A DNA stretch of 62,212 nucleotides, taken from assembly GCF_002953255.1 (NCBI RefSeq), contig NZ_CP026498.1, positions 10,120,748 through 10,182,959 on the forward strand. Reading direction: 5' to 3'. Source of the stretch: Streptomyces sp. CB01881 (GTDB lineage: Bacteria > Actinomycetota > Actinomycetes > Streptomycetales > Streptomycetaceae). Under the pieces are notes generated by a model. That model saw nothing but the letters and a program-made list of their open reading frames with translations, did no database searches and was not told the origin of the DNA. Position 1 is the first letter of the stretch; every line of letters starts with the position of its first letter. Positions 59,864-62,212 of the stretch are shown piece by piece. Made by a program: the position numbers and the translations under genes.

Positions 59864-60284
59864 GACAAGGACATCATAGGAGGGACGGCGGCCACGGACG
59901 GCAGGACGTGCTGTTCCTGTGCTGCGTTGGGCCCGGCCGCCACGTGATGATGCCGGGCCATGACCGCGAGCCTCGCATGAGGATCCAGGCGAGGACCCGC
60001 CCGCTACCTGATGGTGACATCAAGTCACATGCGCTCGGCATGGCCGGACTTGAGTGGATACATTCCAGGCGCCGGAGGCAGTGGATCCTTCGGTCGACGA
60101 ACGCCACCCTGAAGATTCAGATGATCACTCTCCGCAATTGAGCGTGGTGCATGTCACGTGTCTGCATCGAACCGCTCGGCCCCTCCCGTCCGGGCGGGCC
60201 CCTTGACGGTCAGCCCAGCCAGTCTTCGGCGGGGTCCGCCTCGTCTTCGCCGCGCCCTGCTGCCGCCTGGCTCTTCTCGACGAC
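59864..60284. other. Intergenic, no gene seen
   Basis: About 420 bases, AT-richer than average (for example GGTGACATCAAGTCACATGC), probably the promoter region of the large SARP gene. Small frames on both strands lack ribosome-binding sites. Confidence 0.45.
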
Positions 60285-60586
60285 ATGTTGGCCCTCTACG
60301 CGGCCAACGCGGTGTGCATTGCCGTGGGCCACAGATCAATCATCGGAACCATGCTTCTCGTCGGCGGCGTGGCCGCGGTGCTGATCTTTTCGTTCTACGA
60401 GTGGCCTCCGCTCCCCCGGTCACGCAGCCGATCGCGCCCTCCCTGCAGACGACGCAGGCGACCCCGTCTCCTGCGGAGGTCGAGGGCCCGTCTGATCCGT
60501 GGAAGCTCCCCGCGATCACCGGCGCCGGCGCGGCGCTTGCCGTCTGCCTGACCCTGAGTTGGAGGGGCAGGCGCCGGACGAGGTGA
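60285..60586 (+). pseudogene. Frameshifted two-helix membrane protein
   Basis: A first hydrophobic segment (SIIGTMLLVGGVAAVLIFSF) in one frame is followed, after a frame change near 60405, by PPVTQPIAPSLQTTQATPSP and a second hydrophobic segment (LPAITGAGAALAVCLTLSW) ending in WRGRRRTR and TGA. A perfect terminator 11 bases after this stop supports a former gene here. The original start may lie upstream of 60285. The family is unknown. Confidence 0.4.
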
Positions 60587-60597
60587 CCGTACCGCTA

Positions 60598-60637
60598 CGC
60601 CCCGTTGGCCCGCGCAGATGCGCAGGCCAACGGGGCG
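60598..60637 (+). terminator. Strong intrinsic terminator
   Basis: 13-bp arms (CGCCCCGTTGGCC / GGCCAACGGGGCG) with an inner GCGCA/TGCGC stem, followed by CTTTC. It sits right after the membrane-protein remnant. Confidence 0.75.
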
Positions 60638-60892
60638 CTTTCAGAAGCCATTGTCGTACCGGTCTTGGTAGACACGGGTTCGACTGAAGGAACTCGGTCG
60701 GGCGATTTTGTCGCCCGCCGGGCATGAGGGCAGAGCCTCTGGTGCAGCTCGGGGTTGTCGAGACCTTGAGCGCGCCAGGAGGCCCTGTTGTCGCTGTTGT
60801 ACGCCCTCACGCCCGCGGGCTCCAACTCCGCAGCCCGTACGTGTGGCTGTCTCGCTCACCGGTTCGGGAACGTCGGCGACCGGCCGTACAGG
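60638..60892. other. Intergenic, no gene seen
   Basis: Spacer between the terminator and the IS5-type remnant. Part of it may be the left flank of the insertion sequence, but I could not identify terminal inverted repeats. Confidence 0.35.
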
Positions 60893-61092
60893 CGACCGAG
60901 GTACCCGTCCGACATGAGCGACACGGAGTGGGCCGTCGTGCGTGACGCGATGCCCGTCCCCGCCTGGCTGGAAGGCCGGGGTGGGCGGCCGGAGGGCTAC
61001 TGCCACCGTCAGATGATCGACGCAGTGCGCTACTTGGTAGCGGGCGGCATCACCCTGGCGGGCGATGCCGGCGGACTTTCCCGCGTGGGACC
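60893..61092 (+). mobile_element. IS5-family transposase fragment
   Basis: The N-terminal part of an IS5/IS4-like transposase reads YPSDMSDTEWAVVRDAMPVP, then AWLEGRGGRPEGYCHRQMID, then AVRYLVAGGI. After a frame change it reaches PADFPAWD, the usual next conserved block, with several residues missing between. The DDE catalytic part is absent. It stops where a quinone-reductase fragment begins. Confidence 0.75.
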
Positions 61093-61316
61093 TCGTCGCC
61101 GGGTCCAAGTCTGTGACCGGTTTCTGGCTTCCCAGCCTCTATCCCTCGCGCACTCACCTCAACGAGTCGATGAAGGCGCTGTTCAGTGCCGTCGCGGACG
61201 GCTGGCTCAAGCCGCTGCACGGCCGGAGTTACCGGCTCGGCCAGGCCCGGCAGGCGCACCACGGTCTCGCTGCCCGCCTCACCACCGGCAAGAGCGTCCT
61301 CGACCTGGACAGCTGA
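61093..61316 (+). pseudogene. C-terminal fragment of zinc-type quinone oxidoreductase
   Basis: About 74 residues match the end of MDR-family NADPH:quinone reductases (GSKSVTGFWLPSLYPSRTHL, then NESMKALFSAVADGWLKPLH, then GRSYRLGQARQAHHGLAARL) and end TTGKSVLDLDS at TGA. The cofactor-binding and catalytic domains are missing, replaced at the left by the transposase remnant. An IclR regulator follows and may once have controlled it. Confidence 0.7.
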
Positions 61317-61421
61317 CCGGCCCGGTCTCCGAAACCCTCGCCCGCCCGCACCACGCGGGACCGCGGCAACCGTGGTCGCGTCCTCGGTAGGCGTGCCAAC
61401 CCTCAAACGGAACCACCAACC

Positions 61422-62212
61422 ATGACCAGCACCGTGAACGACAGCGTGCCCACTCAACGCCGGCACGCCGCGACGGCAGGCCGACCAGCCTCATCCCTCG
61501 CTGCTCGCGCCTACGCCGTCCAGCAGGCCTTCACCCTGCTGCCCGGTGAGGTCCACGCCTTGCGCGAGATCGCCGACGCCGCCGGACTGGACCGCGCCAC
61601 CACCCACCGCATCCTGCAGACCGGCGTCGCCGACACCGACGGTGTGTTCGAGCAGGTCGGGCGAGGCCTCTACCGCCTCGGCACGGCAACCCCCCGCGCC
61701 GGCGTCCAGGCCATGACCCACGCCCCCAATGCGGCCTCCACCCCCCACTTCCTTGAGCGGCTCAACCGGGCCACCGGCGGACTCGCCCTGCTGTACGTGC
61801 TCAGCCCGCTCGGCGGCGCCCGGAGACTGTGCACCGACTACGTGCTCGGCGACCTGGACCCCGCCGAGGTCGGCATGACCGCCGAGGACGTCGTCTCCGT
61901 CTCGCGGTCGCTGCGCACCGGCGCGTCCGGGCGGGTCATCCTGGCCCACCTGCCCCAGAGCATCCAGGACCAGGCCCTCGCCGAGGAAGTACCCGCGACC
62001 GCCGGCCCCGGCGTCATCCGCGACAACACCGCGCTCGCCGCCTCCCTCGCGGAGATCCGGCAACTCGGCTTCGGCGTCGGCCGCCAGGAGTGCATGGCCG
62101 GCTGGGACTCCGTGGCCGCCCCGGTCCTGTGGCGCGACTCGATCACGGGCGCCGTCCTCATGCTCAAGCCGAGCAGCGACATGCCCGCCGACCTGCGACC
62201 GCTGATCTACCA
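61422..62212 (+). CDS. IclR-family transcriptional regulator, truncated by window end
   Basis: An open frame of at least 263 residues runs to the right edge without a stop. The N-terminal helix-turn-helix is VHALREIADAAGLDRATTHR, ILQTGVADTDG, with the wing FEQVGRGLYRLGTA. An IclR effector-binding domain follows (FLERLNRATGGLALLYVLSP, then TGASGRVILAHLPQ, then GFGVGRQECMAGWDSVAAPV). The ATG (MTSTVNDSVPTQRRH) has only AACCACCAACC before it, so the start is provisional. It probably regulated the degraded quinone reductase or a gene beyond the window. Confidence 0.82.
   Translation, partial: MTSTVNDSVPTQRRHAATAGRPASSLAARAYAVQQAFTLLPGEVHALREIADAAGLDRATTHRILQTGVADTDGVFEQVGRGLYRLGTATPRAGVQAMTHAPNAASTPHFLERLNRATGGLALLYVLSPLGGARRLCTDYVLGDLDPAEVGMTAEDVVSVSRSLRTGASGRVILAHLPQSIQDQALAEEVPATAGPGVIRDNTALAASLAEIRQLGFGVGRQECMAGWDSVAAPVLWRDSITGAVLMLKPSSDMPADLRPLIY

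Overview
The window is high-GC DNA with actinomycete gene content and ribosome-binding sites. It has dnaE, SARP/AfsR regulators, many signal-peptide proteins, and GTG and TTG starts. A member of the Streptomycetaceae (Streptomyces or Kitasatospora type) is the best guess. All assignments come from reading translations; no database search was possible.

Layout. 0-1.4 kb: 3' part of dnaE. 1.5-5.6 kb: a divergent saccharopine-dehydrogenase-like/GlxA-regulator pair sharing an inverted repeat, then an FAD oxidoreductase. 5.7-6.8 kb: a collapsed xanthine dehydrogenase operon. 7.3-9.0 kb: a VWA protein and a small conserved-looking protein. 9.1-14.8 kb: three SARP/AfsR-type regulators side by side, one with a P-loop lacking its lysine. 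14.8-22.9 kb: bulb-lectin protein, cupin, a coupled small protein/M48 membrane protease pair, a Gfo/Idh/MocA oxidoreductase and a STAND ATPase. 22.9-34.5 kb: a decayed zone with frameshifted, split or truncated genes (RCC1, S74-type chaperone protein, IS110 remnant joined to a class V aminotransferase, SDR relic) around a few intact genes (2OG-Fe oxygenase, secreted beta-propeller).

34.5-53.9 kb holds the most interesting locus, an apparent RiPP or exported-peptide system of the NHLP type. It contains a MerR-like regulator, a SagB-type dehydrogenase, an NHLP precursor, a cupin/JmjC-like oxygenase, two NtaA/SnaA-type flavin monooxygenases, a nucleoside 2-deoxyribosyltransferase-like protein, an HlyD-like protein, a C39-peptidase ABC exporter, a second NHLP-type ABC transporter and a lipoprotein. 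Three more tiny ORFs end in double-glycine-like leader motifs. Two of these sit directly upstream of paralogous phenylacetate-CoA-ligase-like adenylating enzymes, each separated from its enzyme by a strong RNA hairpin. I saw no YcaO, lanthionine synthetase or radical-SAM enzyme, so the chemistry would have to come from adenylation, SagB/flavin oxidation and a 2OG-type oxygenase. My inference is that the exporter trims and secretes very short cores after modification.

54-62.2 kb: hemerythrin and F420-type LLM proteins, a fourth large SARP with an ATPase domain, a frameshifted membrane protein with a terminator, an IS5-type remnant joined to a quinone-reductase fragment, and an IclR-family regulator that runs off the end of the window.
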